Shown here in pieces: positions 1 through 7,598 of a stretch of 64,000 nt of DNA. A program made the position numbers and the translations under genes. The stretch lies in NCBI GenBank assembly GCA_002327865.1, contig DCUQ01000050.1, positions 1 through 64,000 of the forward strand. Direction: 5' to 3'. The stretch comes from Syntrophaceae bacterium UBA2210 (GTDB taxonomy: Bacteria; Desulfobacterota; Syntrophia; Syntrophales; UBA2210). Each line of letters begins with the position of its first letter. Position 1 is the stretch's first letter. The notes beneath the pieces are model-generated. The model did not search any database and was not told where the DNA came from. It saw nothing but the letters and a program-made list of their open reading frames with translations.

Positions 1-164
1 TGGAGAAGACCGGCATCACCCCGGCTACGGTCAACAAGGCGCTCAGCCACCTGGAGCAGCTCGGCATCGTGAAGGAACTGACCGCACAGAAACGCAACCG
101 CCTCTTCAGCTATGCAGGCTATATCGAGATCATGAGTCGCGGCACGGAACTGCCGGGCAGGTAG
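1..164 (+). CDS. Fic-family protein, C-terminal end (partial)
   Basis: The frame open from base 3 ends at TAG 162-164 and has no start in the window, so only about 53 C-terminal residues are seen. They read as a winged-helix segment (GITPATVNKALSHLEQLGIV) followed by a beta-wing and the end RNRLFSYAGYIEIMSRG. This pattern is typical of the C-terminal DNA-binding region of Fic/DOC proteins, whose Fic core would lie upstream and transfers AMP or related groups to target proteins. The Fic assignment rests on this tail alone; another winged-helix regulator is possible. A perfect hairpin follows directly after the stop. Confidence 0.55.
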   Translation, partial: EKTGITPATVNKALSHLEQLGIVKELTAQKRNRLFSYAGYIEIMSRGTELPGR

Positions 165-165
165 G

Positions 166-198
166 CCAATTCGATTCCGGTTTTTGGAATCGAATTGG
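166..198 (+). terminator. 13-bp perfect hairpin just after the Fic-like stop
   Basis: CCAATTCGATTCC (166-178) and GGAATCGAATTGG (186-198) are exact reverse complements around a 7-nt loop (GGTTTTT). The hairpin begins 2 nt after the stop codon. No T-tract follows, so it could act as a 3'-end stabiliser or a factor-dependent terminator rather than a classical intrinsic one. Confidence 0.5.
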
Positions 199-833
199 AT
201 GTACAGAGAAACAGGACAGGGGTTGTGGTGAGGCCTTTGGTATCCGATTATGCTGCAAACACAGCATCCTCGTCCGGACCTTGGAAATCGGGAGAGAAAA
301 GTTGCTTCCCAGACGGGAACTTGGGGCGTGACTTGACTTCCTATGTGAAGCCCTTTGTTTTCAGTGTGTTACGGGGCATATCGAGACTGGAGGCTTAGTT
401 GCGGTCGGGAGCTGTTTGCTCCACCAATAAACATTTAAAATCACTAACTTTATTGATTTAGATTTTTACCGCCATTATACCACAACGCCTCATGCTTAAA
501 ACCTGTTCAATCTTCTTTGAAGTCCTTTTTGCATCTTCTTGTCATTGATGCATTTTTGTGTCCAAGTATTTTCCGAACCAATGACATGTTGTCATACCCT
601 TCATTAAGCAACTAGGGAAATTAAGGTCATAATTATTAAGCATTGAACAATGTGTAAGGCTTGATCAATCCACAGAAGTCTTGCTATTCCCTATTCTTTA
701 TTTTTGGTGTGTCTGACCTTCCGTATAGAAGAAATGTAATCTGATTTAATCGACAAATCAGCCTGGTTTAAATTTTTTCTTGCGGATTCATAGTTTATAA
801 TAATAACGTTTTAAATGTATAAAAAAGAAGAAG
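199..833. other. Intergenic stretch, no supported gene
   Basis: Bases 199-420 are GC-balanced and could be translated as a 67-codon ORF (195-398), but it overlaps the hairpin, lacks a ribosome site and matches no family I recognise. Bases 420-833 are AT-rich with stops in all frames and probably hold the promoter of the kinase-like gene. Confidence 0.4.
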
Positions 834-1625
834 TTGTTATCTATGCTGATATTTGATGAGAATTCTGACTATAAAATTTCTCCTTTAACTTCCGGATCGT
901 TCCGATTCCCGGAAACAATATTTATCATTGAACAAAATAGCCGCAAATTTTTTGTAAAATCGTTTTTCAGGGAAGATCAGAAAGGGCAGGGAGCCGATTG
1001 CATGGAACGTGAACTCCAATCAATACAAGCGTTCCAGCAACTTGGAGTCAAGGTTCTTTCGCCCGTTGATGTGCCGAGGGAAGAGCTCGATCTCTCCGAT
1101 GGTAGCAGGTTCTTCAGACTCAGAAATGTCCTGATTTACCCTCTTATGAAACAATTAACACAAGCGGAAATTATCGGTTGCTCCCTCGATCCGGAACCAC
1201 TTGTCCGGGAAGCGGCTCTAAAAATCCGAATTCGCCACCAACGTGCTGCATCTATTCTCGGAATACACAGTGATGGTGCCCCTCACAACATCTTTGAGGA
1301 TTGGACCTGGTTTGATTTTGGGGAACCGCATGTCAGTCAGAACCTCCAAACTGCCAAGGACGCTGAGGTCTGGCAATTCTGTGCCGGATTGACGGCTGTT
1401 TGCGCTCCGAATCTCGTGAAACGGCTTGTAGCCGCTTTCTGTGACGAATACTAGGACATGTCTGCCGTTAGGCGATTGGTTGACAAGTATGAACGGGCGG
1501 TGCCATGGTTGCGGATGTCGCTTCAACCTGTAAATCTGATTCGCCTCAAAAGGGGAAACCCTAACCAATTCTACTGCCTGAGAACCGCCATGGCAATGCG
1601 CGGGTACTCCCAAAACCGTCGGTGA
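834..1625 (+). pseudogene. Kinase-fold (WaaP/APH-like) gene interrupted by in-frame TAG
   Basis: The first 206 codons (TTG 834 or ATG 843 to TAG 1452-1454) carry the landmarks of a small lipopolysaccharide-kinase or APH-like fold: Lys42 in FFVKSF, Glu60 in MERELQSI, a catalytic loop IHSDGAPHN (H145, D147, N152) and a metal-binding DFG (D161-G163 in WFDFGEP). After the TAG the same frame stays open for 56 more codons to TGA 1623-1625 and reads like protein (DMSAVRRLVDKYERAVPWLR). The C-terminal helices therefore lie beyond the stop. I call it a recent nonsense pseudogene; the 206-residue product might keep activity. Its substrate is unknown. Confidence 0.55.
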
Positions 1626-1990
1626 TTAGGTAATGCTGTAATCTTTTGAATTCCCTCCCTCATCCGCGGAATTTTCTCCAAAGGATTGAAAAGAACTTTT
1701 CAAGTACGGATTTATGTATTGGGCATTGATTAAATACTTGATCTGATTACAGCAGAAATGGATATTGATGTTTCCGCCGCCGACGATTAACTGAGGGTTT
1801 TCACCCTGACCTTCGAAATACGCTGAGGATATTACGGTTCCAGTGGACCTGGTGATTGATCTGGGTTGAAAAATCCGCTTTGACGACAGCTGTTGCCTCT
1901 GCCATAGCCTTTTCGGCGTCGCCTTTGATAACTGGCTGAGAAATACAAATATTGTTTTGTTCATGACCATGGATTTTATATGCTTAAGGG
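1626..1990 (-). pseudogene. Remnant of molybdenum aldehyde oxidoreductase (Mop/XDH large subunit)
   Basis: Two minus frames together resemble the molybdopterin-binding part of aldehyde oxidoreductases of the xanthine dehydrogenase family. Frame one reads KIHGHEQNNICISQPVIKGD then AEKAMAEATAVVKADFSTQI and NHQ. The reading then moves to a second frame with SAYFEGQGENPQLIVGGGNI followed by NIHF. In intact enzymes these blocks are contiguous (GD..KA..A..V....F.TQ.NHQ.PLEPE...AY.EG...L.V.G...NIH). The start, the PLEPE segment and everything after NIH are missing or scrambled, and a TAA precedes AYKIHG in frame. The enzyme would oxidise aldehydes with Mo-pterin; this copy cannot. Confidence 0.6.
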
Positions 1991-2101
1991 GCGAGAGTCT
2001 CGTCTATAGCAATCGGTAACAATTATGTTTGTTCTGCCGATGGGCGGAACGGTGATCGTGCTCGCCGGAAAAGCATATGATTTCCAGTGAAAGTTCAATA
2101 T

Positions 2102-3661
2102 TTAAAGTGCATCACGCACGAGTTTCTCTTTCATGTCCCGTTTGAGAATCTTGCCGGACGGGTTCTTGGGGAGTTTGTCGGTTATTACGATCTTTTTAGG
2201 GCATTTAAATCCCGCCAAACGTTCCCTGCTGTAAGTAATCAAATCTTTCTCGTTAAGCGATTTACCTGTTTTTGGTACAACCACGGCAACCACAATCTCG
2301 ATCCATTTCGGATCCGGTAATCCTATAACCGCCACCTCCTCGACGTATGGGTGTCCGTATATGACCTCTTCGACTTCCCTTGATGCCACGTTTTCTCCGC
2401 CGGTCTTGATCATGTCCTTCTTGCGGTCTACGATGTACAAATAGCCGTCTTCATCAAACTTTCCAAGATCGCCGCTGTGGAACCAGCCGAATGCAAAGGC
2501 TTCTTCGGTTTTTTCCTGATCGTTCAGATAACCGGTCATAACATGTCCTGAACGGTGGACGATCTCTCCTGCCGTGCCGACTGGGACGAACCGTCCGTTA
2601 TCATCCATCAGCCTGGTTTCCACGTTCAGAACGGGTTTCCCGGCGGATCCCGGTTTCAGGAGTTGATCGCGGGGTTTCAGGATGGTCGCGACCGGTCCCA
2701 TTTCCGTCTGCCCGTAGTAGTTCCATAGTTCGAGGCCGGGGAACGTTACGGAGATTCGTTTGATAATCTCCACCGGCATTATGCTGGCGCCGTATGCGGC
2801 CTTTTTGAGACTGCCGTGATTATAATTTTTGAATTCCGGATGGTTCAGTATCCCGATCCAGACTGTCGGAGGGGCGAACATGTGAGTTATCTGGAATTTC
2901 TCGATGGACCTGATCATTTCCAGAGGATCTGCCTTGTGCATGATGACATTGGTTGCCCCGATATACAGGTAAGGCATTAGGAAACAATGCAACTGCGCGC
3001 AGTGAAAAAGCGGCAGGGCATGCAGGCTGACATCATCCGTCTCGTAATGCCCGTCGAAGATGCAACTGTGATACTGGGACATTAATGCCCGGTGCGAAAG
3101 CATAGCCCCTTTCGGATTCGATTCCGTACCGCTGGTGTAAGGTATCTGGACAATATCCTCGGCGCTGACCTCCACGTTCGGCTCATCGTAGGGCATGGTT
3201 TCCATTTCCGCTGTCAAGTCGAAATAACCGTCGGGTGTTTTTGAGCCCGCCAGGGGAATAAAACCTTTTCTTTCCAATGTGGTAAACGCTGCCTGAGCCT
3301 GCGCTATGATCGGATACAGTGTGTCTTCTACAATAAAGAGCTTTGATTCTGAATGGTTGAGGATGTATGCGATCTCTTCGGCATTCAACATGTAGTTGAT
3401 CGGGACCTGGATAGCCCCGATTTTTGCCAGTCCTATCATGCTTATCGGATAGTAATGAGAATTATAGGCATATATGGCGACGCGGTCTCCCTTCCCGATT
3501 CCGTATTTCATCATGAGAAGAGCGAAACGACGCGCCTCGCGCTCGAGATCATAAAATGAAAGCTTCCGGTCACGAAATATAATGGCGGTTTTTCTGCCGT
3601 ATTTCGTTGCTGCCCTTCTGGCCATATCGCCGATCGTATCACGGTTAATGATATTCCCCAT
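2102..3661 (-). CDS. AMP-forming acyl-CoA synthetase (long-chain fatty-acid-CoA ligase-like)
   Basis: This 519-residue protein of the ANL superfamily would activate a carboxylic acid, probably a fatty acid, to its acyl-CoA via an acyl-AMP. The order of motifs is complete: P-loop YTSGTESNPKGAMLSH at about 175-190, YGQTEMGP near 317, the hinge and acyl-transfer region GWFHSGDLGKFDEDGYLYIV with DRKKDMIKTGGENV after it, and the catalytic lysine in PKNPSGKILKRD near the C-terminus. Length is normal. It starts at ATG 3659-3661 and stands alone, with no beta-oxidation genes nearby, so chain length cannot be inferred. Confidence 0.88.
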   Translation of the reverse strand: MGNIINRDTIGDMARRAATKYGRKTAIIFRDRKLSFYDLEREARRFALLMMKYGIGKGDRVAIYAYNSHYYPISMIGLAKIGAIQVPINYMLNAEEIAYILNHSESKLFIVEDTLYPIIAQAQAAFTTLERKGFIPLAGSKTPDGYFDLTAEMETMPYDEPNVEVSAEDIVQIPYTSGTESNPKGAMLSHRALMSQYHSCIFDGHYETDDVSLHALPLFHCAQLHCFLMPYLYIGATNVIMHKADPLEMIRSIEKFQITHMFAPPTVWIGILNHPEFKNYNHGSLKKAAYGASIMPVEIIKRISVTFPGLELWNYYGQTEMGPVATILKPRDQLLKPGSAGKPVLNVETRLMDDNGRFVPVGTAGEIVHRSGHVMTGYLNDQEKTEEAFAFGWFHSGDLGKFDEDGYLYIVDRKKDMIKTGGENVASREVEEVIYGHPYVEEVAVIGLPDPKWIEIVVAVVVPKTGKSLNEKDLITYSRERLAGFKCPKKIVITDKLPKNPSGKILKRDMKEKLVRDAL

Positions 3662-4419
3662 AGTCCAGCTCCTTTTCTTAAGCGCTCAACAAGCATCTTT
3701 AACAGGTGGCAAAGGGTCCCTGCTGTATATTGGTTACGTGATTCAATTTTTTATGGCTATGAAAAAATCTGACACAAGAAGGTATCAAATATATTGTTGA
3801 AATAGACAAAAAGCATATTCCCCGCTGTCCGCGGCGGGGTTACTTCAAAGTATATATTATGATGTTGAGGTCGAACCGGATTTTGGATTTTACTTCTTAT
3901 TGTTATGGATAATCTTCGGATATCCGTACAGCGGATACCCTGACCTGTCAATGCGACCATTAATAGCGTTAAAGAATAATTCGCGCTATGGGCCGGGGAA
4001 GTTTTGCATCATCTGAAAATTCATCCCCCTGACTGATAATGACTCTTGAACATAGCATTCATACTGAGTCGATGATGGCAGAAAACTGACTTTGCATTAG
4101 CAGAATCATGCCTGTATTTCAATTTTTTTCTTAATGGGTTGGTGCGTAGTACGATTGACCATAACTAACAAATCTGATTCACCTGCCTGTGAGTGATATG
4201 ATCTGTTTTTTTGTTGGTATTATAGTTTTAATTGGTTCATGGGTTTCCCGGTTATGTGTGTGCGGATTGGAAACCATTCTTTTCCGCGATAATCAAACGT
4301 ATTTCCGGATATCGGGGTCAATTATTCCATTGACTTGCAAGAACTCTTTTCTTATACTGCGCCTTCGCTGAAAAGGTTATAAGGCAGCCATGCGGGCAGA
4401 TAGTAGTTCTTATGTCTGA
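3662..4419. other. Long intergenic region with one palindromic repeat
   Basis: About 750 bases, AT-rich, with stops in all frames. Short ORFs at 3582-3800, 3757-3960 and 4189-4371 lack ribosome sites and family resemblance. The only structure I can support is the REP-like palindrome at 3796-3855. Confidence 0.4.
3796..3855. repeat. REP-like palindrome (CCCCGC..GCGGGG), copy 1
   Basis: CCCCGCTG (3820-3827) pairs with CGGCGGGG (3832-3839) with one G-T pair and a 4-nt loop. The flanks (GTTGAAATAGAC.. and TTACTTCAAAGTAT) resemble the flanks of the copies at 12.4 and 41.5 kb. Such units are commonly mobilised by RAYT transposases, of which two remnants lie at 43-44 kb. Confidence 0.6.
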
Positions 4420-4683
4420 TTAACGTGGGCAATTTATCTCTTTTGTCCCGGTTATGTTAAGAAAGATCGTTCTACCGCCGCAGGCCTTTATAATGCTGTT
4501 TCCGACTTTATTGACCGGGTCCGGCTTTTTGAGGAGGAAGGTTTAGAAACTCTGGATAGCAGGGCGGTTAGAGACAACCGCATGCCCGGTATGAAATGTT
4601 CAAATGCCGGGCAATGCCCGGCAGGAAATGAGGTGTATGATTTTTTTGGGCCGGTGCTTTGTTCCGGTAATCAGGAGAATTAA
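4420..4683 (+). other. Coding-like stretch without start codon, upstream of iscU
   Basis: From after TGA 4417-4419 to TAA 4681-4683 one frame is open for 87 codons and has protein-like composition: LFCPGYVKKDRSTAAGLYNA, then VSDFIDRVRLFEEEGLETLD, then MPGMKCSNAGQCPAGNE. It contains three cysteines in the tail and an amphipathic helical middle. No ATG, GTG or TTG start lies before the last third. It may be the 3' part of a frameshifted gene or a decayed domain. I do not recognise the family. It ends 6 nt before iscU. Confidence 0.35.
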
Positions 4684-4689
4684 AGAAAA

Positions 4690-5148
4690 ATGAGTAAGGA
4701 AAAGTCTGTCGAAGAAAATCCGCACGTATGTGTGTGTGGTGAGGAAGCCCCCATGCTGTTCTATAACGATGTCGTTCTGGAACATTTTACCAATCCCTGC
4801 AATGTGGGAGAAATGTCTAGGGATGAGGCGGATGGATTTGCAATTGTGGGTGACCCGGGATGCGGCGATCAGATGAAGCTGTGGATCAAGGTACAATCTG
4901 GTGTAATAACAGATATAAAGTTCAAATCGTTCGGGTGTCCCGGGGCAATCGCCACGAGCAGCATGACAACCAAGCTTGCCCTCGGCAAAACATTGGAAGA
5001 AGCTGCCCGACTTACAGATGACGATGTCATCAATGCGCTTGGAGGTATTCCGGAGGAGAAAAAACATTGCTCGCTGTTGGGCATTACCGCTCTGCATAAA
5101 GCCATTGAGATTTATTTGTTTAAAAAGGAGATCGGGTTGGTAAAGTAA
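4690..5148 (+). CDS. iscU: IscU/NifU-type Fe-S cluster scaffold
   Basis: This 152-residue protein assembles Fe-S clusters using sulfur from the cysteine desulfurase encoded next. The three cluster cysteines are C58 (GDPGCGDQMKL, with Asp60), C83 (SFGCPGAIATSS) and C127 (KKHCSLLG). It differs from standard IscU in two ways: an extra N-terminal segment with a CVCG pair (C14, C16), and Pro after C83 where most family members have Gly. ATG 4690 follows an AGGAG about 10 nt upstream. One base separates it from the desulfurase gene, so they are one operon. No iscR, hscA, hscB or fdx accompany it, which suggests a NifU-like two-gene system. Confidence 0.9.
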   Translation: MSKEKSVEENPHVCVCGEEAPMLFYNDVVLEHFTNPCNVGEMSRDEADGFAIVGDPGCGDQMKLWIKVQSGVITDIKFKSFGCPGAIATSSMTTKLALGKTLEEAARLTDDDVINALGGIPEEKKHCSLLGITALHKAIEIYLFKKEIGLVK

Positions 5149-5149
5149 G

Positions 5150-6301
5150 ATGGTTTATCTTGATTACAATGCGACAACACCCGTATTGCCGGAAGTTTTC
5201 GAAGCAATGCGTCCTTTCTTCTGTGAGCGGTTTGGTAACGCTTCAAGTTTTTATGCTCCTGCCCGGGATGTACGAGTTATCCTTGAAAACGCACGGCGCG
5301 CGATTGCATCGGCCATGGCCGCATCGGCCGAAGAAATTATCTTCACAGCTTCCGGTACGGAAGCGGACAATCTGGCGCTCAGGGGTGTAAGCAGGATTTT
5401 TCAGGGAAAGGCATGTCATATAATTACTTCTCCTGTAGAACACCATGCGGTATTAAAAACTTGTGATGATCTCAGGGTACAGGGGGTAAAGGTCACCCGG
5501 CTCCCCGTGGACTCACAGGGCAGGGTAGACCCGGAAGATGTTGTTAAGAGCATTACACCCGATACGGTCCTCATCAGTATCATGTATGCAAACAATGAAA
5601 CAGGGGTGATACAGCCGATCGAGGCGATCGGCAGGATCGCACGTAATGAGGGAATACTTTTTCACACTGATGCGGTCCAGGCATTTGGAAAGATTCCGTT
5701 AAACGTCCACGACCTTGGCGTAGATCTCCTCACGGTTTCCGCTCACAAGATTTACGGGCCGAAAGGTATCGGCGCGTTGTACATTCGAAGCGGAGCAAAG
5801 CTTTCTCCATTTATAACCGGCGGGGAACAGGAGCACGGCAGGAGAGCGGGAACCGAAAATATTCCCGCTATCGTGGGATTTGCAAAAGCCGCCGAGATCG
5901 CGACCGCATCGCTTGAGACAAACAAGGAACACACCGGTTCTCTGCGGGATTACTTTGAAAGTCAGATCGAAGGGAGAATCGGCAATATCGGGATAAACGG
6001 CGCTGCCGCTGACCGTGTTCCCAATACGACCAGTATAACATTCGACGCTGTCGATGGAGAATCCATACTGCTTCACCTTGATCTCAGGGGAATATGCGCG
6101 TCAAGCGGTTCGGCATGTGCCACCGGTTCTTCCGAACCTTCCCATGTGCTGTGTTCGATGGGCCTGAGTAAGATGCAGGCCCAGGCAACGTTGCGCTTTT
6201 CCCTTGGAAGGGGGACAACAAAGGAAGAGATAGATTTAACGATAAAGGCGCTGGAAGAAATAATCGAGAAGTTACGGGGCATATCTTCCATTCAAAGTTG
6301 A
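5150..6301 (+). CDS. iscS: Cysteine desulfurase (NifS/IscS family)
   Basis: This is a PLP enzyme of 383 residues that removes sulfur from cysteine as an enzyme persulfide and passes it to the scaffold. PLP binds Lys200 in SAHKIYGPKG. The substrate and PLP region YANNETGVIQP and the GRRAGTENI loop are present. The catalytic Cys323 lies in SSGSACATGSSEPSHVL, a longer mobile loop typical of group I (IscS/NifS) enzymes. The start ATG 5150 is 1 nt after the iscU stop, implying translational coupling. Residue conservation and length are normal; only NifS versus IscS naming is uncertain. Confidence 0.93.
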   Translation: MVYLDYNATTPVLPEVFEAMRPFFCERFGNASSFYAPARDVRVILENARRAIASAMAASAEEIIFTASGTEADNLALRGVSRIFQGKACHIITSPVEHHAVLKTCDDLRVQGVKVTRLPVDSQGRVDPEDVVKSITPDTVLISIMYANNETGVIQPIEAIGRIARNEGILFHTDAVQAFGKIPLNVHDLGVDLLTVSAHKIYGPKGIGALYIRSGAKLSPFITGGEQEHGRRAGTENIPAIVGFAKAAEIATASLETNKEHTGSLRDYFESQIEGRIGNIGINGAAADRVPNTTSITFDAVDGESILLHLDLRGICASSGSACATGSSEPSHVLCSMGLSKMQAQATLRFSLGRGTTKEEIDLTIKALEEIIEKLRGISSIQS

Positions 6302-6346
6302 ACGGACAATGTATCGATGCCGTTTGTTCCTCCCGTAATCGTAATA

Positions 6347-7010
6347 TCAATCAGTATAGAAACCGGCTTCAACGGTGAGAACAACACCGTTGAACACGAA
6401 TGCGGCAGCCACTGTCAGCATAATCATGCTCGACACTTTCGCTTTCCGGCCCCCGTTATATTTTATAACCATCATGGTAATATCGTCTGCCTGGGGTTCG
6501 TCCTGTGCGAACTCTCGGATCTTTTTCATAACCCCCGTAAGTATATCGCCGACCGCCAGATCCTTGAGCCTGCCCAGTTCATCCGCAAGTCTTTCTTCGG
6601 AGAAGAGTTCTTGATTACTGTTAATGGCTTAGGTAACGCCGTCGGAATAGATGAAGATGACATCTCCCTTGTGTAAAACGATCTGCTGCGACCGGAATGA
6701 AAAATCTTCCATGACACCCAGCGCCATTCCGCCGGGGACATTCAACGCTTCGATTGTCCCGTTCGCGCGGATGATACAGGGTGGATTATGGCCTCCGTTA
6801 CAGTATTCAACGGTTCCGGTTTTGATGTTCAGAATCCCGAGAAAGAGCGTGACAAAAAGAAGCGATGGGTTGTCCGCGGAAAGATCCCGATTTACCTGAT
6901 TCAGGATGGTTTCCGGCATCATGCCCCTGGCGGCTCTGGTCTTTATCAGTCAGTTTATTGGTAACTGTCATGAAGAGCGATGCGGGTACTCCCTTACCCG
7001 GAACATCGCC
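6347..7010 (-). pseudogene. Broken SpoIIE/RsbU-type PP2C serine phosphatase
   Basis: The minus strand reads the core of a PPM/SpoIIE phosphatase: VGDVPGKGVPASLFMTVTNK, then after a frame change GMMPETILNQVNRDLSADNP, FVTLFLGILNIKTGTVEYCN, GGHNPPC and VIFIYSDGVT. In frame after TAA (6629-6631) it continues AINSNQELFSEERLADELGR and QDEPQADDITMMVIKYN. The frame change coincides with a 4-bp tandem duplication (TCAGTCAG at 6946-6953, plus strand). The stop sits where intact proteins have Glu (DGVTEA). The N-terminal sensor part is gone. An intact protein would dephosphorylate an anti-anti-sigma factor. Confidence 0.75.
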
Positions 7011-7028
7011 TACGTGCTGCATAACGAT

Positions 7029-7436
7029 CTCAGCCTCGCTACTTCGGAAACACTGCTGAATGTACAAAACCCCCATAACATTGTTGAAACGCTTGAAGAG
7101 AATATCTATGGACTCTTTAAAACACTGGAGGGGAAAACGCGGTAAGGGGAGACCGGAAAACTCTCGATGAATATTATTGAGAGCCTCGACGCCATTTTGC
7201 TTACAGCCATAGAGACAAAGGAATCCGCCGACGAAGACGATCTTGAAATTTTTATAATGCTTACGTCGGACAGGGGGCAATTGATGTAAAAGATACGCCG
7301 CGTCTATCTCTCATCGGAGCAGGGTCTTTCACCCGAAGAGCGTTCTCTCATCCTGTATATTACAAACCTTTTCGAACGAAGCGTATTGACACTGGGACGG
7401 TACGGGATATATCTCGACCAGAATGCCGCAGGTTAG
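7029..7436 (+). pseudogene. Remnant of Na/Pi cotransporter C-terminal (PhoU-like) domain
   Basis: One plus frame reads NIVETLEENIYGLFKTLEGK, then TAA (7143-7145), then SLDAILLTAIETKESADEDD and LEIFIMLTSDRGQLM, then TAA (7287-7289), then KIRRVYLSSEQGLSPEERSL and YITNLFERSVLTLGRYG, ending at TAG 7434-7436. This is the helical tail of the NptA/YjbB-like Na/phosphate symporter family (DRG.LM..IRR.YL..E...). The membrane domain is absent and two in-frame stops split the rest, so it is a pseudogene. It abuts the phosphatase ruin on the opposite strand, with the junction near 7010-7030. Confidence 0.65.
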
Positions 7437-7598
7437 AGACGGTGATCCGGAAACGACTCCGATCTTATTAATGCTTTATACATACTCTGTGTCGGGAAGT
7501 TTGCGTCACCCGCGATTCGCGGTTGACCGGTGTCCTTGCGAATATTATAATAATCGCTCAGTAATACAGCAGCAATATATTGTTTAAAGGCGTATTGA

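Noticed and set aside
195..398. 67-codon ORF after the Fic-like gene
   Set aside because: It starts inside the hairpin arm, lacks a Shine-Dalgarno and has no recognisable sequence.
1452..1454. Pyrrolysine or other TAG read-through in the kinase-like gene
   Set aside because: No pyl genes are in the window, and neighbouring broken genes have TAA stops, so ordinary decay is the simpler reading.
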